Assembly (NCBI GenBank): GCA_027596035.1
Contig: JADGJA010000002.1
Location: 58,879 to 122,878, forward strand
Origin: Thoreauomyces humboldtii
Lineage: Eukaryota > Chytridiomycota > Chytridiomycetes > Spizellomycetales > Powellomycetaceae
DNA: 64,000 nucleotides
Direction of reading: 5' to 3'
The notes beneath the pieces are model-generated. The model made no database searches. It had not been told where the DNA came from and saw nothing but the letters and a program-made list of their open reading frames with translations. Both the position numbers and the translations under genes were made by a program. Shown in pieces: positions 46,647 through 58,060 of this stretch; within the stretch, counting starts at the first letter, position 1, and every line of letters begins with the position of its first letter.

Positions 46647-48169
46647 TCACATGATGCCCTAGATGACCGAAACAAAATAGTCAGAAAATCAGGTAGTTTA
46701 CGGCCATGTCAGTTCAACGTACCGAGTCTTTGAGCGCATTCTGCAATATGGTGACTTTGACGGCAGCAAAGACTAGGCGGATATTGGACGTATCAGTAGC
46801 CTGCGTCAAACTGTTAAAGAAGAAGGCACTTCAGTAATCCCACGAATGAATGAGTCAAATATAAAGCTTGCTGCATGCTTACTGAGGGTATATATTGAGT
46901 CTTGCTCGATTCGTCTGCGTGAACCGCCATAGAATGAACTTTGCGGCCTTGTTGACGTCCGGACCGCCTAAACAATAAAGATGTGTTAGCAGCTACTTGC
47001 AACGGCGCTGGCATTTCTTCTCGTCTCACCTCTGTACTCCGGGAAGTACTTTTCGAGCGGATTTCGGGTCAGCTTGATTTTGAACAAGTCAATCTTGTTG
47101 AGGAAGAGGATGATGGAGGTACGCAGGAACCATCGACTGTTGATGACAGACTCGAACAGAATCAAGCTTTCTGCCATTCGATTCTAGATCACCCGGAAAC
47201 GTTCATAATGAATATGTGCCGGAAGGATTGCGATGAGATAGACAAAGAGGATCCATACCTGTTGTGATTCCTCAAGGAGAACTTGATCGTACTCTGACAG
47301 CGCCACACAGAAAATGATAGATGTCACGGCTTCAAAGCAATGAATCCATTTCCGCCGCTCGGATCGTTGACCTCCGACGTCGAACATACTGGCAAATGGA
47401 TTAACTGTGGTCAGCGCGGAACCGCAACCATTCTCGCTCCGTCGTAAAACGTACTGTATGGACAACTGGCCCATATTGAATCGCGTTTCAGTGATACCCG
47501 TAGTCTTGACTCGGGCGCGAAGCACATCTTGCTCAGTGGGGCAGTAATCTTCCGCTCCTATCCGCTTTACTTCTGAAAAGAAACTGAAATTCTAGAGTTA
47601 GCACTTTTCGCCGTAAAGAGAGCGAGATCCACTAGAGCTTACTAAGCTGCAGAATCTATGATGTAAAACTCGTTGGACCGTTCCAACGCCTGCACGCCAG
47701 TCTTGTCGTTAGCAATGGCGTAAATTGCTTCCGCGTTCTCTTCGTTCAGTTTATACGAGCCGTCGAAATCCGGTCTTAATGCAAGAAGCTTTTCCGCCTT
47801 CACCTATAGGGATCAGGTGTCAGCCTTGGAGAGACCGCGAAGCGTTCGAAAAGCATAAAACCCCACCTGCAAGCTCGGGTCCGAATACTCGAGCTCGAAG
47901 CTGTTGACGGCGGCAACGAGTGCTTGTATGCTGTCCAGCGTGTTTTTGTAGACGGTCGAACGATGCGCCATCAGCTCATCCCGGGTATATCCATCCTGGT
48001 GGATGATCTTCATCTGCTTGACGATTGTAGATTTCCCCGACTCTCCTCCTCCCAGTAGAAGAATCTTGCATTCCCTTTTGAGTCGCTTGGAGTCCTCCTC
48101 GATGCCTCGATCGATGGCTATGGATGCTTCCGTTTGCACCACGGTCTCTTTGCTCGTGCAGAGTCCCAT
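46647..48169 (-). CDS. Heterotrimeric G-protein alpha subunit
   Basis: Exons 48169-47867, 47803-47643, 47583-47455, 47388-47259, 47183-47030, 46967-46883, 46810-46723, 46658-46647; exactly 353 aa, the canonical length. It is a GTPase coupling seven-helix receptors to effectors. MGLCTS gives the myristoylation Gly2 and a palmitoylation Cys4. G1 is [10 protein letters not shown]2 [10 protein letters not shown]3 [18 protein letters not shown]4 [10 protein letters not shown]5 TQATDTSN where most G-alpha have TCATDT. The C-terminus is KDSGIM; it lacks the Cys at -4 that pertussis toxin modifies in Gi types. The last exon is only 12 nt (three codons and the stop), supported by good splice sites and the conserved end. 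Which fungal Gpa class it belongs to cannot be said. Confidence 0.95.
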
Positions 48170-49661
48170 TGAGCTTCGCCTTTCCAAGGAATGCCTCGAC
48201 AGATGTGGATTACGGCAGGGAACCCGAGACGAAGATACAGTTCAAATCGCGATCGACAGACAGCGCGGGTCTTTCGAGGAGCCGGACCTGCAGATGATCC
48301 AAACCAAAGGAAAGTAAGCTCCGACGTCCAGAGGCGGAACGGGTCGGTCGTCACAAAGCTTCCAACGTACCCGCTCCGAACTGGGATTGGCTGTCCAGCA
48401 CAAATCGACCTCAAGCGGCCGGGGAGTTCGGTCAAAGGTCTCCTCTTGACGTGAAAGCTTTATCGACTTTCACACGAGGAGAGTTCTGCGTTGGAAGGCG
48501 CAAAAGATCCAAGAGGGAAAAAAAGCTCCGGCCGGTCGAGGTGGGTGCTAAGAAATGGCAGGTGGGAACTGGAAGGCTGCGAGGTAGCGAGTTCAGAGAC
48601 AGCCAGAAGGACAGAAGGCACCAGAAGAGAGGGAGTTCAGTGCGCAGGGCGCACCAGTGGGGTGGAAACGAGGCGACGACAAGGTGGGAAAGAAGGGAGA
48701 AGGGAGAAGGAGAGCGAGAGGGAGAGAAGGCGGACGAGAGAGAGCGCGAGAGGGTATGCCAGAGGCTATGGAAATTGGCGAGAGACGGTCACCAATTGGC
48801 CGACGGCGGAAAACGGTGTTGGTGGTGGGTGGGTGGTGAGGTTTGTTTTTGGGCACACACACACACACACACACAGCACACAGGACACAAGAGCGCCCGG
48901 AAAAGCCTCGTTGCCTAATAACGTAAGCGCCTCGCTCCCCAAAAGCCAAAACCTCCGTTTCCTTCAAGAATGATGAGTCCAAGGCTGGTAAGGAGCACGA
49001 GCAGGAATGCTTGAACGGAGTCTTGCATGCAAAGAGCGAAGGAGGGGGGGGGGGGAAAGGTAGATGCTGCAGGCTCATATGATGTAAACGTCATGTACCA
49101 GAAACCTATGTAACGTGCACTGCCTCCCCAGAGTCCCCACTGGGTTTCGCTCGAAGGCTGTCAATGTGCTGCTAAGAAGTCATCTGGGACAGCACCCTGC
49201 AAGTCGTTGTCTGTTCTGCTATACTCGACCGAATCAGAACCCGAGAGCGGACGTCGTCGTCGTCGTCGTGGCGGTTTGGACTCGAAGTTTCGAAATGCCG
49301 AACTGTCGAGAAGCGGTGTGTAACTTTAGGCCCCCAGGAGAAGCCGCTCGTTGTGTCACACATACCCACCCCCAGAAGAACCTTTCCCTTCCTTTCCTCT
49401 CCGCTCTCTCACTCTCTACCGTCCTTCGCCTCTGACCTTCCATTGCCACTTCCATTCCCAGCTTTTGTACATTTTCCCACGCTCTGCTATTGACTTTTGA
49501 TCCCCCAGTGCGCTTCGTCGGCTTGCAGAGACCACCTTCTCCACCCACCCACCCGGCACATCCTCTTGAATCTGGCGAAAAGGCGCTGTGCTACACTTCG
49601 CTCCCAGCATTTACGCAGTCCGCTGGACATATAGCAGAAAGTCTAACGGCGGCAAAGGGCC
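48170..49661. other. Divergent region between G-alpha and PH-domain genes, purine-rich with microsatellites
   Basis: About 1.5 kb between divergent starts. It carries a long GA-rich stretch (about 48500-48780), a CA repeat (48854-48875), a 12-G run (49044-49055) and a short GTC run near 49255. The pyrimidine-rich 250 bases before 49662 fit a promoter or 5' UTR. No gene seen. Confidence 0.45.
48854..48875. repeat. (CA)n microsatellite
   Basis: Eleven tandem CA units between the divergent G-alpha and PH-domain genes. Confidence 0.85.
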
Positions 49662-52208
49662 ATGTCCAGGCCTGACTACCGGCTATCGGGTGAGTCCATG
49701 CCTCACCACCTCGCCATCGACCGGGTGGCTCTCGCCCTCGCCGAAGAAGCCCTTCTGGACGCAACAATCGAACTCCGCCAGTTTTGCCCTCTTGGCTACC
49801 CGCTGCACGATACGTCAATTGCCGCTTCATCGTTTCGGTTTCGAAGCGCTCTGGACGATCATCTGGAGCAAACTGCTGCCACGCTTGTCAAGGAGACGAT
49901 GAAGGAAACGATCGCGGTGCTCACTCGGGAGAGGCAGATGGAACACCTCGCGTCGACAGTCGCGCGGGACATCCTGGAGCTGGCATCCAGTGAACTCGTG
50001 CAGGACGCAAAGGAGCGCGACGCAGCGATAGCCAGGGTTCGGAAAACGGTGTCGACATACTCGCTGGACGCATACTACTTGGACGATGCTGTGGACGACG
50101 AGGAGGCGGAGGCGGCGGAGGAGGAGGAGGAGGAAAAGAGCACAAAACCTTTTGATTCTGCTCACCCTTCACGCGACCTCACAGCGTTGTCGCGGAAGCG
50201 GCAAACGCTTGATCTGATGGCGGCGAACACGCCAGCCACTCGAGAACATCTGGATGGCTTGCTGGCGATCCTCGCCCAGGTGCGAGCCCAGACCCAATCA
50301 AATACCGCTGCTGCGGGTCAAGACGAGAAGACAATAAGCCCGCATGGCGATTCGATTGAACGACCTCGGGAAGAACGACGACGGGGCAGCGGCGATACCT
50401 TTGGTCCGCAGGACGCGGATCCACCGCTGGCGAGACATGCCTCTGCGAAATCCTTTTCAGTCACCCTTGAAACCATCAGCGAGCAGAGCGTCGCTCCATC
50501 GTCTTCCGCGCTCCCGATGCTTCCATCAGTGATGGCTTTACCACCCCTCCCGCCTCTTTTTCCTCCGACGCAAAGGTCAGGGTTACTGTGGAGCATGCCG
50601 AACGCATCAGATCCGTCGCCTTTGATCTCGTCGCCCCTGGCCGATCCCGACATGACACAACGCCCTCCTCGACCAGACTCCACCTCCTCAGATGACGACG
50701 ATGAGTTGCTGGGTCGTCCACCTGTCCGGAGGAAGACGGAAAAAGCATTCCAGACTCTAGGAATAAGCAGAAAGGCCATGATGACCCTGGGAATCCAGAA
50801 CGAGGTTCTTGCCCCCGGAGGCACCCTCGAGCGAAAGCGAGGTTCTGTTCTCACCCGCGGTGCCAGTGCTCAGGGGTTCATTGAGAGCGCTGCTTTCTCG
50901 GCTAATCGAACGTCTCAAAGTTCCTCCCTGAACTCCATTCCACGTTCGCCGTTGAGTAGCGGTTCCATTCTGGAGCTGGAGCGAATACCCAGCGTGACCT
51001 CCAGTCAGTCCTCCGCCCCTACTTCTTCGACAGTCAGCACACTTCGTCGCAAGAGCCTGCACATCGCCAACTCTTTGCCTTCCTTCGCCAGCTCAAGTGC
51101 GAATCCAACTACGAAGCACACATCTCAGCAGACACTTTACGCTGGGATGCTGCAAACATCCAAGCAAAGTTCCAAATCATTCTTTCGATCCTGGAAGCGG
51201 CGCTACTGTGTGCTCACCCGGGGTTTCTTGTATCTTTACACTTCCGCGCCTCCTCCAGCTACATCGTCATTTACTCCACCCGACGATTCCGATCGAAAAC
51301 CGAGCGACGTTCTATATGTCGGCGTTGGTACGGAATTCAAGGTTATCCAAGAAGGAAACGGGAAACGCTGCGTGTTCGGTTTCAGTTTCCGAAGTGGAGC
51401 GTCGAAAATTCTGTACTTCTCCTGTGAGGACATCGCTTGGAAGGAGGTCGTGGAGAGTCTGATCCTTGAGCAGTCGCAGCCGCGACTGACGCTCCACCGT
51501 TCATCAATGTCGCCGGTGCTTGCGCTATCGCCTACGCTGAGCGATTCGTCGAGCACAGGTGAGCCTCGGATTCGAAGTCCCGTTCAGGTAGTCATTGGTA
51601 CTCCGGAAGGCTCTCCCGCCAAGGCGCCCTCATCGCGCGGAGATTCTGGTATCTCCATGCGTTCCAATGACAATACACCCCCGTCCGGACCGCTTCCTAC
51701 ACTCCCACGCGATTGTCCACCAACTCACCGCAACTCATCTGTCCCCGCACGCTGGTCGCAGTTCCCTCACTCGTCGGCAACGTCGCCACCACCGACGCCG
51801 CCACCAACACAATCTCTTCCTCGCCCTCCCATGCCCACCTCCCCGCTTCCCGACGTGCCGCACCACAACCTGTCGAGGTCTCCGCCGCCGCCACTAGCTC
51901 CGAACCTTCCCCTCCCACCGTTGCCGCTAAACGTGCTTACACGGCTTTCGATGCAAACGGATTACTTTGCGGCCAGGAATTCTCTGTATCGCTCGCCCTC
52001 TCAGACATCGTGGGCATCAACATCCTCCGCGACTTCTCCGCCCAACATCGCATGCCCGCCGCCCAACTATCGTCGCCACGAGATCAACCCCGCGTGGAGG
52101 TCGAGCATCGCACTGACAACCCCCCCGATCATCAACTCTGCTATTTCCCAGTTGGACACTCTGCTGGAGGAAAAGGAGGATAATTGGAGGAACTCTACGT
52201 TGGCGTAG
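49662..52208 (+). CDS. PH-domain protein of unknown function with low-complexity flanks
   Basis: Single open frame of 848 aa from the ATG at 49662. Residues 15-145 are strongly helical (LAIDRVALALAEEALLDATI, KETMKETIAVLTRERQMEHL, then ASSELVQDAKERDAAIARVR) and end in an acidic run. A Ser/Pro-rich linker leads to a pleckstrin-homology domain at about 487-610: LYAGMLQTSKQSSKSFFRSW, RRYCVLTRGFLYLYTS, GKRCVFGFSFRSG, and the terminal helix WKEVVESLILEQS with its hallmark Trp. The C-terminal 230 residues are Pro/Ser-rich (many PPP and PLPP repeats). PH domains usually bind phosphoinositides or proteins, so a membrane-associated scaffold is likely; I do not recognise the family. Lack of introns contrasts with most neighbours. 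The stop lies 65 bp from that of the convergent dihydrofolate synthase gene. Confidence 0.8.
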   Translation: MSRPDYRLSGESMPHHLAIDRVALALAEEALLDATIELRQFCPLGYPLHDTSIAASSFRFRSALDDHLEQTAATLVKETMKETIAVLTRERQMEHLASTVARDILELASSELVQDAKERDAAIARVRKTVSTYSLDAYYLDDAVDDEEAEAAEEEEEEKSTKPFDSAHPSRDLTALSRKRQTLDLMAANTPATREHLDGLLAILAQVRAQTQSNTAAAGQDEKTISPHGDSIERPREERRRGSGDTFGPQDADPPLARHASAKSFSVTLETISEQSVAPSSSALPMLPSVMALPPLPPLFPPTQRSGLLWSMPNASDPSPLISSPLADPDMTQRPPRPDSTSSDDDDELLGRPPVRRKTEKAFQTLGISRKAMMTLGIQNEVLAPGGTLERKRGSVLTRGASAQGFIESAAFSANRTSQSSSLNSIPRSPLSSGSILELERIPSVTSSQSSAPTSSTVSTLRRKSLHIANSLPSFASSSANPTTKHTSQQTLYAGMLQTSKQSSKSFFRSWKRRYCVLTRGFLYLYTSAPPPATSSFTPPDDSDRKPSDVLYVGVGTEFKVIQEGNGKRCVFGFSFRSGASKILYFSCEDIAWKEVVESLILEQSQPRLTLHRSSMSPVLALSPTLSDSSSTGEPRIRSPVQVVIGTPEGSPAKAPSSRGDSGISMRSNDNTPPSGPLPTLPRDCPPTHRNSSVPARWSQFPHSSATSPPPTPPPTQSLPRPPMPTSPLPDVPHHNLSRSPPPPLAPNLPLPPLPLNVLTRLSMQTDYFAARNSLYRSPSQTSWASTSSATSPPNIACPPPNYRRHEINPAWRSSIALTTPPIINSAISQLDTLLEEKEDNWRNSTLA

Positions 52209-52273
52209 TAGAAGCTTGGCGTTATGGATCCCCGTATTGAGTCGTTCACTTGTATATCTAGTCACTTTTCTTT

Positions 52274-53692
52274 TCAGATCGGCAGCTGGTTCTGCCGATA
52301 TAGATCCGCGATCAAATATAACGATCCACACACCACGACGCAGCTTTGCTCTAAATTCTGGTTTAACTGGCTCATGTGCTGTAAGCAGGCCATTACGCCC
52401 CCTGGGACAGTCCACTGAGTGGTGCGAGCCACGGCATCTACGCTTAATCGCAGCTCCGAGGGAGGCGTGGCGTGAATCCACCCCATGTCCTCCGGTTGAG
52501 AGAAGTCGGTCGTGTAGACGACGTCTCCGTCCTCCAAGAGATGTCGAAAGATGCCGGAAGCGTCTTTTCCGGCCGTTAAGGCCATGATCCATGTGATCCC
52601 TCGCTGTCCGTCTCGAAGCGGTCGAGTGAACTTTCCCAACGCCCGAGCGGCTGGCTCGTTGTGCGCTCCGTCGACCAACACCTTGCGACCTTCGAGAGTG
52701 AGATACTCGAGACGACCGGGCCATCGGACGGTGGGAAGCGCCTTGCAAACGGCTGAAGCCTGAACAACGAAAGCGGGATCCACCTCGCAGAGCGCCTCGA
52801 CGGCTCGAAGGGCGGTGGCGACGTTGCCAAGCTGAAACGCACCCAGCAGTCCCAGTCGCGCCCTGACGCCCTCCCCACGAAACGACGTCTCGATGGTTCC
52901 GTCGTCCGACACGGACGTGACCGGTCCATCCACGCGAAACACGGGACACCCGACCTCTTGCACCACACGGTCGAACACGTCCACGACGGACGTCTCGTCC
53001 TGCAGTCCCAGGACGGCAGCCTTCACCCCGGTCCTCACGATCCCGACCTTTTCCTCCGCGATGGAGTCCAACGAACCGCCCAGCAACGCCACGTGGTCCA
53101 TCCCGACGGCCGTGAGGACCGAGACGACGGGAGGATCGCACGCGCTCGTCGCGTCGCCGCGTCCCCCCACCCCCACCTCCAGGACGACCAGGTCGACCCC
53201 CGCGTCCGCAAAGGCGACGAAGGCGACTGCCGTGAGGATCTCGAACGACGTGCATTGGCAGCGACGGGCCGCGTCCGCTTCCTTGACGCGCTTCAGGGTT
53301 TCCGCGTATGTCTCTTCATCGATCACCTTGTCGTTGAGACGGATGCAGTCGCGAGGGGAGATGAGGTGGGGGGAGTTGAAGCGACCGACGGAGAGGGACC
53401 GAGACGGGGTTGAGGGGTTCGTGGACAACGATGCGCAGAGGATGGCCGAGACCAGAGCCGAGACGGAGCCCTTGCCATTGGTGCCTGCAATCTGGATGAC
53501 GGGAAATGTAGACTGAGGGTTGGACAGGTGCTCGAGGAGCGAGACGATGCGGGTGAGACCGAGACTGATGCCCGGCGGTGGTTGTGACGGCGCTGCTTGT
53601 GGATGCATCGGAGGGTGCGACATCCTATCGTAACGAAGTGCATCGTTCTCACCTCGGGAGCATTCGGCAACGTAGTGGCTGTGCTCTTTCAT
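52274..53692 (-). CDS. FOL3: Dihydrofolate synthase / folylpolyglutamate synthase family protein
   Basis: Single open frame of 472 aa. ATGs at 53692, 53623 and 53608 are all possible; the conserved part begins at GISLGLTRIVSLLEHL, so the true start may be 53623. The enzyme joins glutamate to dihydropteroate (or folate) using ATP. Family motifs: P-loop IQIAGTNGKGSVS, FNSPHLISPRDCIRLN, TSFEILTAVAFVAFAD, LEVGVGGRGDATSAC, GMDHVALLGGSLDSIAEEKVGI, GLLGAFQLGNVATAL, TVRWPGRLEYL, VLVDGAHNEPAARAL and DFSQPEDMGW. The short N-terminus without a clear presequence and a size of about 450 fit the FOL3-type dihydrofolate synthase better than the larger polyglutamate synthase MET7, but substrate choice cannot be read from sequence. 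Confidence 0.9.
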   Translation of the reverse strand: MKEHSHYVAECSRGENDALRYDRMSHPPMHPQAAPSQPPPGISLGLTRIVSLLEHLSNPQSTFPVIQIAGTNGKGSVSALVSAILCASLSTNPSTPSRSLSVGRFNSPHLISPRDCIRLNDKVIDEETYAETLKRVKEADAARRCQCTSFEILTAVAFVAFADAGVDLVVLEVGVGGRGDATSACDPPVVSVLTAVGMDHVALLGGSLDSIAEEKVGIVRTGVKAAVLGLQDETSVVDVFDRVVQEVGCPVFRVDGPVTSVSDDGTIETSFRGEGVRARLGLLGAFQLGNVATALRAVEALCEVDPAFVVQASAVCKALPTVRWPGRLEYLTLEGRKVLVDGAHNEPAARALGKFTRPLRDGQRGITWIMALTAGKDASGIFRHLLEDGDVVYTTDFSQPEDMGWIHATPPSELRLSVDAVARTTQWTVPGGVMACLQHMSQLNQNLEQSCVVVCGSLYLIADLYRQNQLPI

Positions 53693-54038
53693 GCATCTCC
53701 AAGTTCGAACTTTCTGGTACCAGGGTCACGTGAGTTGGCCGAGGCCGAGGAGTCGGATTTGCGGGCAGCCACAGTGAGGTGACGCGACACGAAAGGGAAT
53801 GAGAATGGCCTGTTGCTGGGCGAAGGAAGATATTGGCTGTCCAAACGTCTTCAGGAACTTTTTCCCAACACCACCAACCCCCACAGGACATCTCACACCA
53901 TCCAAAAGGGCCCGCTAAAATATCATCCCAGTTACCCGTCGCCGTCGAACATAAGGACAAGGCTTCGACGATAGGGCGCCCTCTCGCGTAAAGCACCCAA
54001 ATACACATCCTCCCCCTCGCGCAACAGCAAGCAGCGTC
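53693..54038. other. Divergent promoter region between FOL3 and CYP51 genes
   Basis: 346 bp between divergent starts; holds both core promoters. No gene and no clear sterol-regulatory motif seen. Confidence 0.4.
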
Positions 54039-55785
54039 ATGCCTTCCGCAGTTAACGCTACGATAGTACCTTTCCTGGATCAGCTGGTCCGTCACGACAA
54101 GGCCGCGCTATACGGCTCCCTGTTTGTGATCCTGTTCGCCTTCCTTGTCTGGAACAAGGTGGGTCATGCCTCATGTCGGCGACATCAGCTCTCTCTCTCT
54201 CTCTCTATCCATCGCTTGTTGCTTACCGTGGGCATTCTTTGTGTGGGACCAGTCCGATGCAACATCCTCCACAGCCGGCAAAGCTCTGCCACCTCACATT
54301 CCCCACAACGTCCCTGTCCTCGGAAAGGCCGTTCCATACGGCATTCACCCAGTCAAGTTCTTGCAGGAATGCATGTCCAAGGTGTGTACCTCGGGACAAT
54401 TCTGGCTCATGATCTCGAAATTGCAAAGACTGATCTTGCTGGTTCCGCAGTATGGGGACTGCTTCACGTTCACGATGATGGGCCGCAAAATGACCTTCTG
54501 TCTGAACCCCGAAGGCAACCACATGGTCTTCAACGTGAAGCTCGCGAACGCTACCGCTGAGGGTGCCTACGACAAGCTCACCGTGCCCGTCTTTGGCACG
54601 GAGGTCGTGTACGATGTTGCGAACCCCATCTTCATGGAGCAGAAGAAGTTTGTCAAGGATGCTTTGACGACATCCGCCTTCAAGACGTACGTTCCGATCC
54701 TCATTCAGGAGTCCCGCGACTTTTTCCGTACCTGGAAGGACAGCAACTCTCGGCTTGAGCTGTTCCCCCAGATGGCCGAGCTGACCATCCGCACCGCATC
54801 TCACTGCCTTATGGGCAAGGAGATCCGCAAGCAATTGCATGCTGACGTCGCGCAGCTCTACCACGACCTGGACGGTGGATTCAAGCCCATCAACGTCTTT
54901 TTCAGGTGGTTGCCCCTGCCCAGCTACTTCAAGCGGGATCGGGCCAACTCCATCATGACCAGCAAGTTCCTTGCCATCCTCAAGGAGCGCCGCGAGACGA
55001 ACAACCTCGAAAGCCAAGATGTCCTGCAGTCCCTGATGAACGGTGTCTACCGGGACGGCTCGAAGATGTCTGACGAAGCAATCGCACACATGATGATAGC
55101 GACTCTTATGGCTGGACAGCACACCTCCTCCACTTCCATCTCGTGGATCCTGTTCGAGCTCGCCAACAACCCAGAATGCATCGCCGAAGCTCTCCGGGAG
55201 CAGTCCATGGTTCTCACCGGCAAGCCTGATACGCCCGCCCACCTTCTCCCGGACTTCACCTACGAGGACGTCCGCAAGTTCACCTACCTCGACTGCGTCA
55301 TGAAGGAGTCGCTACGTCTCCACACCCCAATCCACACTGTCATGCGTCTTGTCGTCCAGGACCTCGAGTACAAGGGGTACACCATCCCCGCCGGACACTT
55401 CCTCTGCGGATCCCAAGCCGTCTCGCAGATGGATCCCGTCCGCTTCCCGGACCCCGACCGCTACGACCCCCTCCGATGGAAGGAATCCGACGAAGGAGCA
55501 GGAGAGTGGTCCATTAACGGGGTCGACGTTGCGCAGAAGTCGGCCAGGTCCAACTTCCTTCCCTTCGGAGCCGGTCGACACCGATGCATAGGAGAGGCCT
55601 TCGCCTTCGTCCAGATAAAGTCGGTCGTCGCTATGTTTCTCCGAGAGTTCACCCACGAGCTGGCAAAGGACGCGTCGGGTGCCCGACCGTTCCCCGAGAT
55701 GGACTTCACTTCCCTCGTCGTGGTGCCGAAGAAGGATTCGTGCATCTCGTATGAGCGAAGACCTGAACTCCGTGCCCAAAAGTAA
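54039..55785 (+). CDS. ERG11: Lanosterol/eburicol 14-alpha-demethylase, CYP51F1
   Basis: Exons 54039-54158, 54253-54381, 54451-55785; 527 aa. ER-anchored cytochrome P450 of ergosterol synthesis and target of azole antifungals. An N-terminal membrane helix (SLFVILFAFLVW) is followed by PHNVPVLGKAVPYG, the substrate-recognition region TEVVYDVANPIFMEQKKF, the I-helix MMIATLMAGQHTSSTSISW, the ExxR helix KESLRLHTPIH, RYDPLRWKE and the heme loop FLPFGAGRHRCIGEAFAF. The Tyr in VVYD aligns with the residue often altered in azole-resistant yeasts and is unchanged here. Intron 1 contains a (CT)n tract (about 54188-54206). Confidence 0.96.
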
Positions 55786-56766
55786 AACGTACTACCCTCA
55801 ATCCCCGTGTTTTGCTCGAAACGGGAGAAGTGAATACACAGAGATCATACTTTCAAACCTATGCACATGGTCCAGATGTTCCTTGCTTCTTCGGGGCTGG
55901 GAAGGCGGAACGATCACCGTTTGCGTGTTCGAGAACCATCCGAAAAGAAAGGGTTCAAAAAGGGTCCTGTCCGGTGCAACGCGAAGTCGTGGAAAACCAC
56001 CAGACCACCCCATCTGACCATCGTACATTCTCATTTCGACCCTGCCCTCAATCTCCGACGCGACCCCGACTTCAGCCGCTGACCCGCACCCTGTACCAGT
56101 CACAGCCGCACAACCGTCGGGATGATTTGAAGCCAGCTCAGAGTATCGATATTGGAGCTTTAAGTGTATCGATAGTTCAAGTTGGGATGAGTTTCCACCT
56201 GTGCATGGTCTTTCCTCCAATCTTCCTGACGAAGCAGGATGAATCCCTTCCCTGGCAACCCCTTGTCTTTATCGATATTCAAATGTGCCTTGCGAGACGT
56301 ATAGAAGCATACGATCGGAAAATGAGCAAAATAGTCAATAGTGTTCGGTTGTTAAAATTGTGAATTATACAGTATACAAAAAAGATGTTTCAAAGATAGA
56401 GGGATGCGTCGGAGTATTGCAAAGTGCTGTGCCCAATTCGGTCCGTTGTCCATTCATTCGTCCTTGGTCTTTGATCCGAAGGTCTTGATTTCCACCCCTT
56501 TCAAGGTGAAAGATCGCAACAAAGGTCGGAAGCAGGGCCCACTCCGTTGGAACCGAGGTCGAGTCTTCAGCGTTCCAATCGAGTCCGGGGGGGACCTGAG
56601 ATCGCTCGCCGTTCTTCCTCCGATTCGCGATTCGCTGCACGGAGGAGGAAAACAGTCCGCCGACCTTTTGGCCCCCACTCCATTGCTACACCGGGGTATC
56701 TAGCCACCTCCTTTTGAGGGGAGTAGAGATTCGATTCCGGGTGTGGTGACAGGAAAGTTCAGCCTA

Positions 56767-57180
56767 CTAAGCGGACGACGATTCTTGGGAGGAGGATGCC
56801 ACGTGGACCTTTGATGCTTGCCGAGGACGATGATGGACGGTGGACCGAAGTGGTAGCTGCCGCGTGAGTGAAACCTTGGTACCGATCTTGCGCTTTGAAA
56901 AGACGAAGCTTCCATGTCAGCATTATGTAGGCACAGCCGATCAGCCTCGCCGGGTCCTACCTTAGGCTGTTGAGTTTCGATGATGGCAATGACGGCCAGG
57001 ACCTAGATAAGAGCTTGTGCTTTTGTCAGCGCCTGGTTTGGTCGGTCTTTGTGAGGTGCTGGTGCGTCGATACACACCTGGGCTTCAAGTCTGGAGGTGA
57101 TGACGTCCTTGGCTATGGCCTCGAGATGACGATAAAGGAGTGTTGGAGGCACACCGGGACCGAGGGATGTGGAGGACGAC
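56767..57180 (-). CDS. Possible 3' exons of an unrecognised minus-strand gene
   Basis: Three segments join in one frame with acceptable splice sites: an open stretch ending at 57078 (..LYRHLEAIAKDVITSRLEAQ), 57002-56961 (VLAVIAIIETQQPK) and 56892-56767 (RKIGTKVSLTRQLPLRS.. to a TAG). The peptide is less biased than its surroundings. I cannot find the start, the upstream frame meets a stop near 57215 and no family is recognised, so this may be chance. Confidence 0.22.
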
Positions 57181-58060
57181 GAAGAGCTTCGGTGACAGAA
57201 TGCTTGTATGGTGAGGCTGACTCAAGATCTCAAAGGGTGGCGAGTACTTGCGGTCGACTCATGTTGGTGATGACGAAGAGCGTTGAGGTCGATGATGGAT
57301 GCTCTTGGCGACGACGCATGGCCTTGGTAGCACTGAAGAAGCGGAAGCTAGCTGATGCTTTATGAAGACGAAGGACCGGGCTATAGGTGATGCGAGCTTG
57401 TTGTGGCGGCGACGAATGCTCTTGTTGGCGAGGGAAGACCGGACGGTACGTGATGGAAGCTTATGGCGGCAACGAAGGTGCCGGAGGTGTGAAAGGTGCC
57501 GCGGATCATGAAGGATTAGGAGGATATGGTCGAGGATGTGGTCGAGGATGATGAAGAAGGACGAAGAAGTGAAGACGAAGGAACCGTGTCGACGTGACTG
57601 GGGTGGCGGGGGGCTGATCCGTGACTGATGACGATGCTGATTGATGGAGATGTGGGTAGCTGAAGACGATGGTGGATGATGTTTTGAGAGGGTCACGACG
57701 ACTGAAGGTGTCCGCTGCTGATGAAGATCGAGAAATAGATGGCCGGTGTTGATGGAAGAAGGACGAAGGCGTGGGAAGGGCAGAGTGCTGGTGACCGTTG
57801 ACGATGAACGTTCGAGAAGTGGATGGCCGATGATAATGAGGCAAGACGGAGAGTTGAAGAAAGTGATGACCGCTTCTCAGGACGTCGACGAGCGAAGAGG
57901 GGCGCGCCGTAGGTGACGACGGTGAGCACGATAGGTGAGCGGAGGTTAACGACGGGATGCGGCGACGAAGGGATTGATGGGGGTAGGTAGCCGACGACGA
58001 CAAGGGAGGAAGACTTGGCGGGTCGTTGCCGAGTTGTTGAAAGTTCGAAGACGATCAACG

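Noticed and set aside
52017..53255. 412-codon minus-strand ORF rich in Arg and Gly
   Set aside because: It overlaps the dihydrofolate synthase in another frame of the same strand; the synthase frame has clear family motifs and this one has none.
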